In this document: positions 1 through 8,569 of the stretch, piece after piece | How the letters are laid out: every line of letters starts with the position of its first letter | Numbering within the stretch: the first letter of the stretch is position 1 | Assembly (NCBI RefSeq): GCF_003287735.1 | Contig: NZ_NSCM01000047.1 | Coordinates: 1-35,036, forward strand | Direction of reading: 5' to 3' | DNA: 35,036 bases | DNA from: Photorhabdus bodei | GTDB taxonomy: Bacteria > Pseudomonadota > Gammaproteobacteria > Enterobacterales > Enterobacteriaceae | Translations under genes and position numbers: made by a program | The notes under the pieces: generated by a model | What the model saw: the letters and a program-made list of their open reading frames with translations, nothing else | Databases searched by the model: none | What the model was told of the DNA's origin: nothing

Positions 1-192
<192 letters not shown>

Positions 193-442
193 AAAGCTTG
201 ATGCTCAAAGAATCTCACTGATTAACGCTCTTTTGTTTGGCTAACTTTGTCGGCTTCACTGCGCTACACCTCGCCGTACTAATGTACTGCCTCGGTGCTG
301 CTCGCTTGCCTTCGCGTTATCCCGCCAAAATAACGTTACTAAATTAATTCGTAATGAATTAACTGTTGTTCACTCTTCAAGACTTTAAAACGTATTTTTT
401 TGTGATACGGTCTTGTGAGTGCCCACACAGATTGTCTGATTA

Positions 443-456
443 ATTGTTAAAGAGCA
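443..456 (-). promoter_or_regulatory. rrn leader boxA antitermination element
   Basis: On the minus strand this reads TGCTCTTTAACAAT, identical to the boxA of enterobacterial rRNA leaders, where NusB/NusE load the antitermination complex. It is followed by AATCAGACAATCTGTGTGGG, the usual boxC-side leader sequence. It sits between P2 (499-526) and the 16S start (192). Confidence 0.92.
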
Positions 457-498
457 GGCTGAAATAAAACATGATATTCTCGTTCAGCCGGGCTGCGT

Positions 499-526
499 AT
501 ACTACGCTTTTCGCCCGCAGAGTCAA
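499..526 (-). promoter_or_regulatory. rrn P2 promoter
   Basis: On the minus strand, -35 TTGACT (521-526) and -10 TAGTAT (499-504) are separated by 16 bp with a GC-rich spacer. Position and sequence resemble the E. coli rrn P2 promoter, whose -35 is also TTGACT. It lies about 90 bp downstream of P1. Confidence 0.8.
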
Positions 527-595
527 GCACTTGTTAGCTTTCTCTCTGCCCGACCTCACAATGTTTATCAGCGTTGTGTCGGTCAGTGGTGGCGC

Positions 596-660
596 ATTAT
601 AGGGCGTTCTTTGGCGTTGGCAATAATTATTTTGAAAAAAGTTAACGATCGATGATTATT
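596..660 (-). promoter_or_regulatory. rrn P1 promoter with AT-rich UP element
   Basis: On the minus strand, -35 TTGCCA (618-623) and -10 TATAAT (596-601) have a 16-bp spacer, followed by GCGCCACCACTGAC as in the E. coli rrn P1 discriminator and start region. The stretch 624-660 upstream of the -35 is almost pure A/T with short A and T tracts, as expected for an UP element that binds the RNA polymerase alpha subunit. The murI stop codon lies just upstream at 675. Confidence 0.9.
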
Positions 661-674
661 TCATCAAATTTAAC

Positions 675-1538
675 TTAAGTTATCAATTTTTCTAGTTTTG
701 AAAATCCATATTCCTGCAAAACGGGGATTAATGCATCAGTATCAGCATTCACTTTCATACAATAAGCAAGACTATCTGCTGAAGTGCAAACAAGATTATT
801 CTGATGTTTAACCAACCAAGCCGTTCTTCGAGCAATAGCAACACCAGAATCAATTAAACGCGTGCCATCAGGTAATATCTGAACTAATTCTTCTGCTAAT
901 AGTGGAAAATGGGTACAACCCAATACCACTGTATCAGGTGGTTTTTTCATTCTAAGCCACGGTTTCAGTATCTTTTTTAAAATATCGGAAGAAACCTTAC
1001 CACCATGCAGTTTAATTTCAGCTAATTCTACTAATTCAGAAGAACCTATAGATTCAACCCTGCAACCTGTCGCAAACTTTTCGATAAGTTCTTTTGTATA
1101 GGAACGATTAACTGTTGCTCTAGTCGCCAATAATCCAACGATACCATTACGAGTTAACTTTGCAGCAGGTTTTATCGCTGGAACCACACCAACAACCGGA
1201 AAGCTGAACCGCTCACGTAGAGCTGGCAAGCTGACTGTACTGGCAGTGTTACATGCAATAACCACTATTGTCAGAAGGTGTTTTTGCTGAACAGCACCAA
1301 CAATTTGAACGACTCGTTCAACAATAAACTCTTCCGATTTTTCACCATAAGGGAATGCTTCGTTATCAAAAACATATATATAATGGAGATCTGGTAATAA
1401 TTGTCGGATCTCTTGGTAAATAGATAAGCCACCTACCCCAGAATCAAACACTAAAACTGTTGGGCGTGCGGCTTTATTTAAATCAGAAGTTATAGCTCCC
1501 AGTGAGGTAGTATTCACGTCCTGGAATGCGATAGCCAT
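675..1538 (-). CDS. murI: Glutamate racemase
   Basis: MurI interconverts L- and D-glutamate in the cytoplasm and supplies D-Glu for peptidoglycan precursors. The 287-residue product has the family landmarks in order: FDSGVGGLS (about 31-39, substrate-binding Asp-Ser), ACNTAS with catalytic Cys96, and GCTHFPLL with the second catalytic Cys208 and His210. I chose the ATG at 1538, giving MAIAFQDV, over the upstream in-frame start at 1562. It matches the length of E. coli MurI (about 285), and the protein before the conserved core is poorly conserved. This start lies inside btuB, giving a 56-bp overlap in a different frame, so the two genes are probably translationally linked. The gene ends against the rrn promoter region. 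Confidence 0.95.
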   Translation of the reverse strand: MAIAFQDVNTTSLGAITSDLNKAARPTVLVFDSGVGGLSIYQEIRQLLPDLHYIYVFDNEAFPYGEKSEEFIVERVVQIVGAVQQKHLLTIVVIACNTASTVSLPALRERFSFPVVGVVPAIKPAAKLTRNGIVGLLATRATVNRSYTKELIEKFATGCRVESIGSSELVELAEIKLHGGKVSSDILKKILKPWLRMKKPPDTVVLGCTHFPLLAEELVQILPDGTRLIDSGVAIARRTAWLVKHQNNLVCTSADSLAYCMKVNADTDALIPVLQEYGFSKLEKLIT

Positions 1539-3342
1539 AAACTGTCTCGTAATCTTTATCAAGCAGGTTGGCTATTCTAGCACGAATTGTCAGATAAGAA
1601 GTGACTGGATATGAAACTGTTAAATCCCAAAAGCTGACGCCACCTAATTTCACACTCTTAGCCGGGAATGTACTGAAATCCTTGTCATAACGCCGCCCTA
1701 GATATTGATAAGTTAACCCCCAATCAAAATCATATAACTGCCAGTCAAGTTGATATTTCACTTGCTGCTTCGCACGACGAACTAAAATTTCATTAGTTTC
1801 ACTATTACGGGGGTCAATATACTGTATTGTCAATTGATGCTGAAATATGCCAGTGTCTATTAAGCTAGTCCACTCAACACCTTTAATTTTTGCTTTACCA
1901 ATATTGTAGTAGCGACTATTTGCATAATCGATCAATTGCTCAATCTCATTGCGATATACAGTCAGACGCCAATTTAGCTGGCCTGTGATGCCTTCAATAC
2001 CGCCTTCCCATTGTTTACTTTCTTCCGGCTTCAAATCATGATTACCACCAAAACCATACATCTGGCTAAGCGTTGGAGCCTTAAATGCCGTACCATAAGA
2101 AGCGATCAAGCGATAATCTTTAATAAACTCCCAACCTAAACTGGCTTGCCATGTAGTATTCCAGCCAGCTTCTGAATGTTTATCTGAACGAATTGCACCT
2201 TCTAAAATAAAATCTTTCAGCTGTTGCTGTGCTGTCAGATACATTCCTGTATTACGTACCGTTTTACTCTTCGGAATATAATTGGTTCCAGCTTCTATCG
2301 ATTGTTCTTGGAAATCCACACCGGTACTGACCATGCCATGATATAGCTGAAAAGTATTCCCCCATTGCAAGTTATATTGTTCAGAATCATTAAGGCTAGC
2401 AGACTTATCATAGCGTCCATATTGAGGATCAAAGTTATAGTCTTTTGTATGACTATAACTGGTAATTAACTGGGATGAGTAGATCCCTTGGTTAAATCTG
2501 ACTCCCATGTCATAGTGGCGGCTATAAAGTTCACGAGTATCCGGTCTGGCATATGGATAGCTCCAATTAATATCCGCATCATAAGATGTTCTATTGTTAT
2601 AGCCATAAGCTCGAACAAATCCACTGACTTGCTCATTAAATTTTTGATCGACTCCCAACCAAAGCATTTTGCTCATGAAGCCATCACGATCAGGTTGTCT
2701 AAAACCACCGGTATTACCATCAGCAACAACATCGTATCCTTTGGTATAAGTATAGTTAGCTGCTGCTGTCAGAACTGTATTTTCAGCTATCGTTTGTTGA
2801 GTTGCGCCATCATAAGTTTGATAACCATGTGAGCCGATACCTACATTAAAGCTGGTTCCTAGTTTCTCTCTGGTAGTGATGATATTAATAACACCACCAA
2901 TAGCATCAGAACCATAAACAGCAGAACGTGGTCCACGGATATATTCAATTTTCTGAACCAATGATACAGGTATTTGGCTTAAATCAGAGGAGCCACTGAT
3001 GCCCGCTTGATTCAAACGTATTCCATCCATCAATACCAATACATGACTAGCATGAGTACCACGTATAAACAAAGAGCTTAACTGTCCAATACCTCCATGC
3101 CGCGCAATATCAACACCGGGTAGACGACGCAAAATATCGGCTACACTATTTGGCTGCCAACGATCAATTTCATCCCGTGTTACAACAGTATAAGGAGCCA
3201 GTATGCTTGATACCGGCTGTTTAAAACGACTCGCCGTCACAACCAATGAATCCTGCGACTCCACCGCAACAGAGGCTTGATTCCAACCAGAAATTACCAT
3301 GATTGAAACAGTGGATAATAATAACCGCTTTTTATTTATCAT
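1483..3342 (-). CDS. btuB: TonB-dependent outer-membrane vitamin B12 receptor
   Basis: BtuB imports cobalamin across the outer membrane using TonB energy. The start MINKKRLLLS gives 619 residues, close to E. coli BtuB (614); an in-frame ATG four codons upstream (3354) has no room for a ribosome site. Visible parts: a signal peptide of about 27 residues, a TonB box DSLVVTA, a plug domain with LRRLPGVDI, FIRGT and GSDAIGGVINI motifs (about 45-155), then a long beta barrel ending in the outer-membrane signature with C-terminal Phe. The last 56 bp overlap murI. In E. coli this gene is controlled by a cobalamin riboswitch; only about 200 bp separate this start from trmA, and I see no B12-box sequence there. 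Confidence 0.96.
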   Translation of the reverse strand: MINKKRLLLSTVSIMVISGWNQASVAVESQDSLVVTASRFKQPVSSILAPYTVVTRDEIDRWQPNSVADILRRLPGVDIARHGGIGQLSSLFIRGTHASHVLVLMDGIRLNQAGISGSSDLSQIPVSLVQKIEYIRGPRSAVYGSDAIGGVINIITTREKLGTSFNVGIGSHGYQTYDGATQQTIAENTVLTAAANYTYTKGYDVVADGNTGGFRQPDRDGFMSKMLWLGVDQKFNEQVSGFVRAYGYNNRTSYDADINWSYPYARPDTRELYSRHYDMGVRFNQGIYSSQLITSYSHTKDYNFDPQYGRYDKSASLNDSEQYNLQWGNTFQLYHGMVSTGVDFQEQSIEAGTNYIPKSKTVRNTGMYLTAQQQLKDFILEGAIRSDKHSEAGWNTTWQASLGWEFIKDYRLIASYGTAFKAPTLSQMYGFGGNHDLKPEESKQWEGGIEGITGQLNWRLTVYRNEIEQLIDYANSRYYNIGKAKIKGVEWTSLIDTGIFQHQLTIQYIDPRNSETNEILVRRAKQQVKYQLDWQLYDFDWGLTYQYLGRRYDKDFSTFPAKSVKLGGVSFWDLTVSYPVTSYLTIRARIANLLDKDYETVYGYRIPGREYYLTGSYNF

Positions 3343-3393
3343 GAGAGAAAACATCCCACAATTTATTGTTAGAAGGACACGCTACGATGAAGC

Positions 3394-3425
3394 GTTGAAC
3401 CTATTCATAGTTGAACCTATTCATA
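3394..3425. repeat. Perfect 2 x 16-bp tandem repeat upstream of btuB
   Basis: GTTGAACCTATTCATA occurs twice back to back (3394-3409 and 3410-3425) in the divergent btuB/trmA intergenic region, about 50-80 bp upstream of the btuB start. It could be a recent duplication or a pair of regulator half-sites; nothing in the sequence decides between these. Confidence 0.85.
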
Positions 3426-3541
3426 ATAGTAAGCATAGACAGGATCGTGTATGAGTAATAAGAAAACTGGACATTCTTTGCTCTTCCCCTACAATTTTGC
3501 ACGAAAATTTTTCTTACTACAGATATAAGAGAACAAACATA

Positions 3542-4642
3542 ATGCAAAATCTCCTGCCAACGGAAAGCTATGAACAGCAACTGACGGAGAAAGTCAGCCG
3601 TTTAAAAAACATGATGGTGCCTTTCCAACCCCCGGGGCCAGAGGTTTTCCGCTCACCGCTATCTCATTACAGAATGCGAGCAGAATTTCGAATCTGGCAT
3701 GAGCAGGATGATTTGTACCATATTATGTTCGATCAACAGACGAAACAGCGTATTCGCCTTGTTCAATTCCCTGTCGCCAGTAAGTTAATCAACAAAATGA
3801 TGGTAGTATTAATTGACTCCATTAGATCTGAACAGATCTTACGTCATAAGCTATTTCAAATTGATTATCTGTCTACTTGCAGTAATAAAATCCTTGTTTC
3901 TCTGCTTTATCACAAAAAATTGGGTGATGAATGGACACAACAGGCATTAAGACTGCGTGAAGCGTTAAGAAATAAAGGATTTGACGTTGAGTTAATTGGC
4001 AGAGCCGCTAAAACCAAAATCACATTGGATCATGATTATATTGATGAGGTTTTACCTGTTGCAGGCCGAAAAATGATTTATCGCCAGGTGGAAAATAGCT
4101 TCACCCAACCAAATGCTAGCGTCAATATTCATATGCTTGAATGGGCAATTAATATTACCAAAGATTCAAAAGGTGATTTACTTGAGCTCTATTGTGGTAA
4201 TGGCAATTTCTCTCTGGCATTAGCTCAAAATTTTGAACGAGTATTGGCAACAGAAATTGCCAAGCCATCCGTTGCTGCCGCTCAATACAACATTGCAGCC
4301 AACGGTATTGATAATGTACAAATTATCCGAATGTCAGCAGAGGAGTTCACCCAAGCAATGAATGGTGAACGCGAATTTAATCGCCTTCAGGGAATCAATT
4401 TAAAAAGCTATCAATGTGAAACTATCTTTGTCGATCCGCCACGTAGCGGCCTTGATGAAAAAACGCTTGAGATGGTCCAAACATATCCACGGATTCTTTA
4501 TATTTCCTGTAACCCGGAAACCCTTTGCCATAATCTGGAAACATTAACCCAAACGCATAAAATTAGCCATCTGGCCCTGTTTGATCAGTTTCCTTATACT
4601 CATCATATGGAATGCGGCGTGCTTCTGGAAAAATTAAACTGA
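3542..4642 (+). CDS. trmA: tRNA (uracil-5-)-methyltransferase
   Basis: TrmA uses S-adenosylmethionine to methylate U54 of tRNA, making ribothymidine. The ATG at 3542 (MQNLLPTESYEQQL) gives 366 residues, the same length as E. coli TrmA; the longer frame from 3497 adds 15 unconserved residues. Motifs: SAM-binding ELYCGNGNFSLALA, the catalytic region FVDPPRSGLD, and near the C-terminus YISCNPETL with the nucleophilic Cys. It diverges from btuB and ends at a hairpin terminator shared with yijD. Confidence 0.97.
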   Translation: MQNLLPTESYEQQLTEKVSRLKNMMVPFQPPGPEVFRSPLSHYRMRAEFRIWHEQDDLYHIMFDQQTKQRIRLVQFPVASKLINKMMVVLIDSIRSEQILRHKLFQIDYLSTCSNKILVSLLYHKKLGDEWTQQALRLREALRNKGFDVELIGRAAKTKITLDHDYIDEVLPVAGRKMIYRQVENSFTQPNASVNIHMLEWAINITKDSKGDLLELYCGNGNFSLALAQNFERVLATEIAKPSVAAAQYNIAANGIDNVQIIRMSAEEFTQAMNGEREFNRLQGINLKSYQCETIFVDPPRSGLDEKTLEMVQTYPRILYISCNPETLCHNLETLTQTHKISHLALFDQFPYTHHMECGVLLEKLN

Positions 4643-4663
4643 TACTTGACGAACATATAAAAC

Positions 4664-4698
4664 AAAAACGCCGGCAGATAGATTTCTCCGGCGTTTTT
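4664..4698. terminator. Bidirectional terminator between trmA and yijD
   Basis: A perfect 11-bp stem, AAAAACGCCGG (4664-4674) with CCGGCGTTTTT (4688-4698), closes a 13-nt loop. The stem supplies a T-run on both strands. The hairpin lies between the convergent trmA and yijD stops. Confidence 0.92.
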
Positions 4699-4704
4699 CA
4701 TCAA

Positions 4705-5079
4705 TTAATGACAATTTTCTGTAATTGCCTGGTTTTTACGAATTTTTACCTTTCTGTAAATCCAAAATACCAATACGGTACCCATTACTGCGGGCAGAAA
4801 ATTAGAGCCAATTTCAGGGTATTCAACCCTGATAATCGCACTATAACTAAATAATCCTAAGAGGAAACAAGCAACAACTAACTTAGGCATCCCATCTGGC
4901 ATTGAATAATTTAAATAGCGCTGATGGATACAATAAATTGATAAAATCAGTGTTATCAATGGGAAAACTGAAAAAGAAACAACTGAGCTAAAAACTGCTG
5001 AAAACGTTCCATTCGTTGCTAATCCGACAATAAAAGCGAGTAACAATGTACTTTTGTCCTGGCGATATTGTTCCATCAT
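4705..5079 (-). CDS. yijD: YijD family inner-membrane protein
   Basis: The 124-residue hydrophobic protein has about four predicted membrane segments (LLLAFIVGLATNG, FPLITLILSIYCI, LVVACFLLGLFSYS, LPAVMGTVLVFWIYR) and a basic C-terminus. It closely follows E. coli YijD (119 residues), including MP.G.P and YP.IGSNF.PAV. No biochemical function is established for the family as far as I know. The ATG at 5079 is chosen because a strong AAGGAGGAG lies 8 nt upstream; the in-frame ATG at 5097 would place that site inside the gene. It lies just downstream of fabR, as in E. coli, and is probably cotranscribed with it. Confidence 0.92.
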   Translation of the reverse strand: MMEQYRQDKSTLLLAFIVGLATNGTFSAVFSSVVSFSVFPLITLILSIYCIHQRYLNYSMPDGMPKLVVACFLLGLFSYSAIIRVEYPEIGSNFLPAVMGTVLVFWIYRKVKIRKNQAITENCH

Positions 5080-5099
5080 TGCGTTCTCCTCCTTCATAG

Positions 5100-5744
5100 T
5101 TATTTAAGTTTAGGGTTCGGTGGGTTCATTTCTTTGCGATACCAATAATATGCACCTTTAGCAATCATCCGTAGCTGCAAGACTAAACGTTCTTCTAAAC
5201 GCTGTCTTTTCTCCAAATCAATATCCAATGCTTCTGCACCGGCACTGAATACTATTGTTACCATTGCCTCTGCCTGCACCTCAGTAAAATGCCTCGGCAT
5301 ACAGCTTTCCTGTTCTAAATAGTCTGCCAGTTCAGCAATAAAATGTTGGATTTCCCGTGCGACAGCGGCACGAAATTCAGCAGAAGTCCCCGAACGTTCA
5401 CGTAATAATAATCGGAATGCATTTGGATTATTACCGATAAATTCCATAAAAGTTGAAACAGATGTGCGGATGACACTGCCACCTTTAGCAATACGTTGTC
5501 GAGCTTGCCTCATTAACTGACGTAGCATCAAACCACTTTCATCCACCATAGTCAGCCCAAGCTCATCAACATCGCGGAAATGACGATAAAATGAAGTAGG
5601 TGCAATACCTGCTTCACGGGCGACTTCACGCAAGCTAAGGCTGGTAAAACTCCTTTCAGCACTCAACTGGCTGAAAGCAGCTTCAATCAGTGAACGACGA
5701 GTTTTTTCTTTCTGTTTCGCTCTGATGCCGATAATGTTACTCAC
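5100..5744 (-). CDS. fabR: TetR-family repressor of unsaturated fatty acid synthesis
   Basis: FabR represses fabA and fabB in response to the unsaturated/saturated acyl balance. The 214-residue product is nearly identical to E. coli FabR. It has an N-terminal TetR helix-turn-helix (about 15-60, SLREVAREAGIAPTSFYRHF) and a ligand/dimer domain with long identical runs such as FMEFIGNNPNAFRLLLRERS. The last residues diverge, which is usual. The start at 5744 gives a slightly longer N-terminus than E. coli. Its stop is 20 bp upstream of the yijD start; upstream lies a 374-bp divergent region shared with sthA. Confidence 0.96.
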   Translation of the reverse strand: MSNIIGIRAKQKEKTRRSLIEAAFSQLSAERSFTSLSLREVAREAGIAPTSFYRHFRDVDELGLTMVDESGLMLRQLMRQARQRIAKGGSVIRTSVSTFMEFIGNNPNAFRLLLRERSGTSAEFRAAVAREIQHFIAELADYLEQESCMPRHFTEVQAEAMVTIVFSAGAEALDIDLEKRQRLEERLVLQLRMIAKGAYYWYRKEMNPPNPKLK

Positions 5745-6118
5745 ACGAATCCTGACTCTTTATCTGAACTACATGTTAGGAAATATACCAAATTTTAACG
5801 CGTTTGCCGTAATGATATGCTTGTCATGTCATTTATAATGATCCATGTCATTTTCTCAGCGCATTTTCTTATTAGATATTAAGATGATAAAAGTGACTAC
5901 GCGTAGTCAGAAAATCATTAAGGGAGCATTCCCCCTTTGTTAATTCGATCGTTAGATAATTATTTATTTTCCAAAAACTTCATGGTATCAGCATAGCGGG
6001 TAAAACTATGTTCAATTCACCCTAAACGATGACATAAACTCCTTATGAGGATTGGGTTATTAAGTCAACCGATGTTAATATAGCGTTGTAATTTTGTGTA
6101 AAAACAGGTCTCTCCTCT
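5745..6118. other. fabR/sthA divergent intergenic region with 16-bp palindrome
   Basis: No credible gene is seen in these 374 bp. It must hold the fabR and sthA promoters. The clearest structure is a perfect 16-bp palindrome, TGACTACGCGTAGTCA, at 5894-5909, which could be an operator. About 10 bp further on, AAGGGAGCATTCCCCCTT (about 5920-5937) can fold into a short GC-rich hairpin. I did not identify the protein that would bind either site. Confidence 0.6.
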
Positions 6119-7516
6119 ATGCAACATATTCATTTTGACGCCATTGTCATTGGTTCTGGTCCCGGTGGAGAAGGAGCAGCAATGGGATTGGTGAAACAGG
6201 GTAAAAGCGTTGCTGTTATTGAACGCTATAATAATGTCGGCGGTGGTTGTACTCATTGGGGTACCATCCCGTCGAAAGCCCTCCGCCACGCCGTCAGTCG
6301 TATTATTGAATTTAACCAAAACCCTCTGTACAGTGATAATTCCCGCGTTCTTCGCTCTTCATTTGCTGAAATCTTACGCCGTGCTGAAATGGTAATTAAT
6401 CAGCAAACTAGAATGCGTCAAGGATTTTACGAACGTAATGGGTGTCGTATGTTTTCCGGAGAAGCAACATTCATTGATGACCACCGGGTGAGTGTGCGCT
6501 ATGCTGACGATAGCCACGATATTTTAAACGCAGATAAGATTATTATCGCAACTGGTTCTCGCCCATATTGTCCGCCAGATGTCGATTTCACTCACTCCCG
6601 TATTTATAACAGCGATTCCATTCTGAAACTGGATCATGAACCACGGCATGTCATTATTTACGGTGCCGGAGTGATTGGTTGCGAATATGCTTCAATCTTC
6701 CGTGGATTAGGCGTAAAAGTTGATTTGATTAACACTCGTAATCACTTACTCGCTTTCCTTGATCAAGAGATGTCAGATGCACTTTCTTACCATTTCTGGA
6801 ATAGCGGTATAGTGATCCGCCACAATGAAGAATATTCTAAAATTGAAGGTGTTGATGATGGTGTTATCGTTCACCTTAAATCCGGTAAAAAAGTCAAAGC
6901 TGACTGTCTGCTTTATGCTAATGGTCGAACAGGTAATACGGATACTTTAGGGCTAAAAAACGTTGGTCTGGAAGCAGATAGCCGCGGTTTACTGAAAGTT
7001 AATAAGATCTATCAAACCAGCAACGAAAATATCTACGCTGTAGGAGATGTTATCGGCTATCCAAGCCTAGCCTCAGCTGCTTATGATCAAGGCCGAATTG
7101 CCGCCCAAGCGATGACGAAAGGAAACGCCGAAGTTCATCTGATTGAAGATATTCCAACGGGTATCTATACCATTCCTGAAATTAGCTCTGTAGGTAAAAC
7201 CGAACAACAATTAACAGCAATGAAAGTGCCTTATGAAGTTGGACGCGCACAATTTAAACATCTTGCACGCGCACAAATTGCGGGGATGAACGTAGGAAGC
7301 CTGAAAATACTGTTCCACAGAGAAACAAAAGAGATTCTTGGCATTCATTGTTTCGGGGAACGTGCGGCTGAAATTATTCATATCGGCCAAGCGATTATGG
7401 AACAAAAAGGTGAAAGTAATACTATCGAATATTTCGTCAATACTACTTTCAACTATCCAACTATGGCTGAAGCCTATCGTGTCGCAGCTTTAAACGGGCT
7501 TAACCGGCTATTTTGA
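6119..7516 (+). CDS. sthA: Soluble pyridine nucleotide transhydrogenase
   Basis: SthA is a cytoplasmic FAD flavoprotein that exchanges hydride between NADPH and NAD. The 465-residue product matches E. coli SthA (466). It has FAD-binding GSGPGGEGA (about 12-20), GGGCTHWGTIPSKA (about 41-54), NAD(P)-binding GAGVIGCEYAS, the second FAD motif YAVGDVIG and a C-terminal dimer domain. It belongs to the class I disulfide oxidoreductase family but shows CTHWG where relatives have a CxxxxC redox pair. The missing second Cys is typical of SthA, not a defect. The 3' end overlaps the oxyR stop by 9 bp, tail to tail. Confidence 0.97.
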   Translation: MQHIHFDAIVIGSGPGGEGAAMGLVKQGKSVAVIERYNNVGGGCTHWGTIPSKALRHAVSRIIEFNQNPLYSDNSRVLRSSFAEILRRAEMVINQQTRMRQGFYERNGCRMFSGEATFIDDHRVSVRYADDSHDILNADKIIIATGSRPYCPPDVDFTHSRIYNSDSILKLDHEPRHVIIYGAGVIGCEYASIFRGLGVKVDLINTRNHLLAFLDQEMSDALSYHFWNSGIVIRHNEEYSKIEGVDDGVIVHLKSGKKVKADCLLYANGRTGNTDTLGLKNVGLEADSRGLLKVNKIYQTSNENIYAVGDVIGYPSLASAAYDQGRIAAQAMTKGNAEVHLIEDIPTGIYTIPEISSVGKTEQQLTAMKVPYEVGRAQFKHLARAQIAGMNVGSLKILFHRETKEILGIHCFGERAAEIIHIGQAIMEQKGESNTIEYFVNTTFNYPTMAEAYRVAALNGLNRLF

Positions 7517-8413
7517 TTGCCCGTAATAAGTGCCCATTTTAGCTCTAATAGCCTCTGCTAGTTGCTCATAGCGACCACGCAGAGGTGAACCAGGACGATA
7601 AATCAAAACAACAGGCCGCTTAGGTTCAGGGCTACCACACTCCAGATAACAGACGCCATCACGTTTTTTCTCTTGTGGCACTGCCAGATCAGGCAATAAG
7701 GTTATTCCACTACCAGCAGCAACCATATTACGCAGGGTTTCCAAACTGGTTGCACGAAAATGGGTATCTTCCTTCGCGCCCGCCTGAAAACAGAACCCCA
7801 TTGCCTGATCACGCAAGCAATGACCATCTTCTAACATCAACAATTTTTCACCTGCCAATTCATCCATAGCGATTTTTTTACGCTCTGCCCAAGAATGGCC
7901 ATCATAGATAGCTAGTTTCATGGGTTCTTCAAACAATGGCACTTCAATGAAAGCTCTTGTCTCCTTAACCATTGCCAGAATCGCACAGTCCAATTTGCCA
8001 CTATCCAACTGGGCTAACAGACTTTGAGTCTGGGCTTCATATAGATACATTTCCAACTTAGGAAACAAACTATGAAGCCCAGGGATAATATGAGGCAACA
8101 GATATGGACCAATTGTCGGGATCAAACCAATATGCAGAGGACCAGACATGTTTTCCCCTTGAAGTGACGCCATTTCCTGCAAAATCCTCACCTCGCGGAG
8201 AACTGTTCTGGCTTGTTCTACTAATAACATCCCTTGTTGCGTGAACAAAACTTTACGGCTGGTGCGCTCCAATAACATGACACCCAGATCATCCTCAAGC
8301 TTACGAATTTGCCCGCTCAACGTAGGCTGGCTAACGTGGCAAGAATCAGCAGCATGGCGAAAGTGCCGATGCTCCGCAAGCGCCACAAGATATTCCAGAT
8401 CGCGGATATTCAT
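7508..8413 (-). CDS. oxyR: LysR-type hydrogen peroxide sensor and regulator
   Basis: OxyR activates antioxidant genes when peroxide oxidises a cysteine pair. The start MNIRDLEYL at 8413 gives 301 residues (E. coli 305). With this start the sensing residues fall exactly at Cys199 and Cys208 (EDGHCLRDQAMGFC). The N-terminal winged helix-turn-helix (about 1-60, HFRHAADSCHVSQPTLSGQI) and the LysR substrate domain are intact. An in-frame upstream start (8455) is unlikely because the numbering would shift. The gene is convergent with sthA, overlapping by 9 bp. In E. coli the OxyS sRNA lies divergently upstream; I see no OxyS-like sequence in the 156 bp here. Confidence 0.97.
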   Translation of the reverse strand: MNIRDLEYLVALAEHRHFRHAADSCHVSQPTLSGQIRKLEDDLGVMLLERTSRKVLFTQQGMLLVEQARTVLREVRILQEMASLQGENMSGPLHIGLIPTIGPYLLPHIIPGLHSLFPKLEMYLYEAQTQSLLAQLDSGKLDCAILAMVKETRAFIEVPLFEEPMKLAIYDGHSWAERKKIAMDELAGEKLLMLEDGHCLRDQAMGFCFQAGAKEDTHFRATSLETLRNMVAAGSGITLLPDLAVPQEKKRDGVCYLECGSPEPKRPVVLIYRPGSPLRGRYEQLAEAIRAKMGTYYGQSK

Positions 8414-8535
8414 TCCCACCTCAACATATTTAATATAAATGATAGAAACTACCAATAGATAATTATATCAATGTGAGGAAAAGACTATCAGATAATCCTT
8501 AAGAACTTATATATAAAGCTCTCATTTATTTTACA

Positions 8536-8553
8536 GGGGATAAATTAATCCCC
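8536..8553. terminator. Hairpin downstream of argH (possible terminator)
   Basis: GGGGAT (8536-8541) and ATCCCC (8548-8553) form a 6-bp stem with a 6-nt loop, 17 bp beyond the argH stop. The following minus-strand sequence is only moderately T-rich, so intrinsic termination is plausible but not strong. Confidence 0.45.
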
Positions 8554-8569
8554 CCTACTATTATGATGA

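Noticed and set aside
2488..2832. Rightward open frame of 114 codons inside btuB
   Set aside because: It is antisense to the conserved barrel and its composition is unlike a real protein.
8414..8569. An OxyS-like small RNA divergent from oxyR
   Set aside because: No similarity to the OxyS sequence I recall, and no T-tailed terminator on the plus strand. An ATAG-rich stretch near 8441-8460 might be an OxyR site but is too weak to list.
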